The notes beneath the pieces were generated by a model. That model was not told the origin of the DNA and searched no databases. It saw only the letters and a program-made list of their open reading frames with translations. Made by a program: the position numbers and the translations under genes. This document shows positions 6,592-7,507 of a stretch of DNA of 7,507 nucleotides, one piece after another; position 1 is the stretch's first letter, and each line of letters begins with the position of its first letter. The DNA lies in contig NZ_DGLI01000010.1 in NCBI RefSeq assembly GCF_002387895.1, positions 1 through 7,507 of the forward strand, read 5' to 3'. Source of the DNA: Clostridium sp. UBA4548 (GTDB taxonomy: Bacteria > Bacillota > Clostridia > Clostridiales > Clostridiaceae).

Positions 6592-6654
6592 AATAGAAAA
6601 TAAGTAGATAGAACAAAAACTACCTGCCTATTTTTATATTTGCATTATACATTT

Positions 6655-7026
6655 GATAGGTATGATACCGAGACTGGATTATATTATTTACAAAGTAGAT
6701 ATTATAATCCAGAGTGGGGAAGGTTTATAAATGCTGATGGTATAGTAGGAGCTGCGGGAGAATTATTGTCCCATAATGCATATGCCTACTCAATGAATAA
6801 TCCGATAAATAAGCAAGATGCAAATGCCAATATGCAACAGATGTTTTTGGCACTGAATTTACTATAAAAGAAGTAATAACTACAATAAGTGTTAATGAAA
6901 AAGGTTGGTACTTAACTCGATATGGAGTCGAGAAATATGAGTAATTTAATGATATATGGGATTTGCTTGAAAATGCTAGAGTTGATTCGATGTCTTTAAG
7001 AAGCATGTGGGACAAAGCAACATTTT
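6655..7026 (+). pseudogene. RHS end copy 4, frameshifted, with the first part of its tail
   Basis: The homology begins abruptly at 6655-6656. There is no RHS shell upstream, although an in-frame TTG at 6640 exists without a ribosome site. It reads DRYDTETGLYYLQSRYYNPE, WGRFINADGIVGAAGELLSH and NNPINKQDANANM, then departs into a false frame that stops at 6867. The real tail continues in another frame from about 6831: TDVFGTEFTIKEVITTISV, NEKGWYLTRYGVEKYE, a TAA, then FNDIWDLLENARVDSMSLRS up to a TGA at 7026. It changes frame again into the segment at 7000-7473. At least two frameshifts and one nonsense codon make it non-functional. The tail differs from the other three copies. Confidence 0.8.
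6656..6739 (+). repeat. RHS end-module repeat, copy 4
   Basis: Matches copy 1 (182-265) at 81 of 84 bases by eye, including synonymous positions, while the flanks on both sides are unrelated. This suggests recent exchange or duplication. Confidence 0.88.
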
Positions 7027-7473
7027 GATATAGCGGTAAAATTATTTGAAGCAGAAGTAGGAGTAGGCATTGGAATAGGCGTCCAAGCTTCGGAGCAATA
7101 TATGAGGGTTCCAGTATCTTTAAGTGCTGTTGCAAAAAATGATATGCTAAAATATAAAGGTAGTGGTGGAAAGAATGATATAGGCGCTGACTATTCAGCA
7201 TCAATTGGATATGGAATTGGGTCTATATCAAAAGAATTTGGAACTGGAAAATTCCACTCATATATAAACAAATCAAATAAATGTTCATGTGATTTTTTAG
7301 AAGACACTATGGACTCAATTTATAATTGTGTAGACTCAAAATCAAAAGGTATAGAAAGTGACCTTAAAGTCCAATTTGGAGCGTCTCTATATTTCATATT
7401 AGGTGGAAATGTAAGTGGAGCATTCAATTTAGCTTATTTTGATAATGAATATCAACACATATGGAAGGAATAA
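7000..7473 (+). pseudogene. C-terminal tail of RHS copy 4 (open segment)
   Basis: The frame is open from 7000 and has no credible start; the ATG at 7102 lies inside the conserved part and lacks a ribosome site. It reads KQHFDIAVKLFEAEVGVGIG, then VPVSLSAVAKNDMLKYKG, GADYSASIGYGIGSISKEFG and ends with NLAYFDNEYQHIWKE. The FEAEVGVGIGIG and SLSAVAKNDMLKYKG pattern matches Gly-rich tails I associate with RHS/WapA proteins of Firmicutes. Two cysteine spots occur (CSC at about 7287-7295 and one in IYNCVDS). About 157 residues are open, so the tip could be recovered by recombination. After the stop only MKNESVK is encoded before a TAA at the window edge, so no immunity gene is seen inside the window. 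Confidence 0.6.
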
Positions 7474-7507
7474 AAAGCATGAAAAATGAGTCTGTAAAAT
7501 AATTTGT

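Noticed and set aside
182..6739. The four repeats as a CRISPR array or insertion sequence
   Set aside because: The repeats are coding, thousands of bases apart and have no regular spacers; no transposase or terminal inverted repeats surround them.
6725..7204. Open frame of 159 codons on the minus strand
   Set aside because: It lies opposite RHS copy 4, whose plus-strand translation is clearly recognisable; the minus-strand protein is Leu/His/Tyr-rich in a way typical of antisense frames.

Overview
The window is AT-rich, low-GC DNA of the kind seen in clostridial Firmicutes. Many A/T-ending codons, strong AGGAGG-like ribosome binding sites before several genes, and several TTG/GTG starts fit that group. 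It looks like the downstream end of an RHS/WapA-type polymorphic toxin locus. One RHS gene enters from the left edge with an intact C-terminal tip (1-876). Behind it lie three broken copies of the same RHS end module (about 2706-2943, 3892-4736 and 6655-7473), each carrying a different or degraded C-terminal tail.

Layout: (1) 1-876, the end of an intact RHS protein with a His-rich candidate toxin domain. (2) 1107-2366, an unrecognised 419-residue protein, probably starting at TTG. (3) 2367-2705, a relic spacer with two hairpins. (4) 2706-2943, RHS end copy 2, broken, followed by an intact three-helix membrane protein (3004-3537). The last codons of that gene overlap a fragment of a RadC-type JAMM domain (3522-3686), which ends at a good intrinsic terminator. 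(5) 3892-4736, RHS end copy 3, broken by a nonsense codon and by a 19-bp deletion, yet still carrying most of a restriction-endonuclease-like toxin tail. It is followed 19 bases later by an intact candidate immunity gene (4756-5259). (6) 5573-6525, small membrane or hydrophobic proteins that look like orphan immunity genes and a possible small toxin remnant. (7) 6655-7473, RHS end copy 4, frameshifted, with a glycine-rich RHS-type tail.

The genes read as a history of tip replacement. An 84-base block encoding the RHS end motif (RYDTETGLYYLQSRYYNPEWG) recurs four times and is nearly identical between copies 1 and 4, while the sequence after it differs completely each time. In known RHS, WapA and CDI loci, recombination in this conserved end swaps the toxin tip and leaves old tips behind as silent cassettes, with their immunity genes kept for protection against siblings. 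Here the toxin parts are decaying while several candidate immunity genes stay open, which fits that model. The toxin activities and all toxin-immunity pairings are inferences. No complete mobile element, tRNA, rRNA or CRISPR array was seen.
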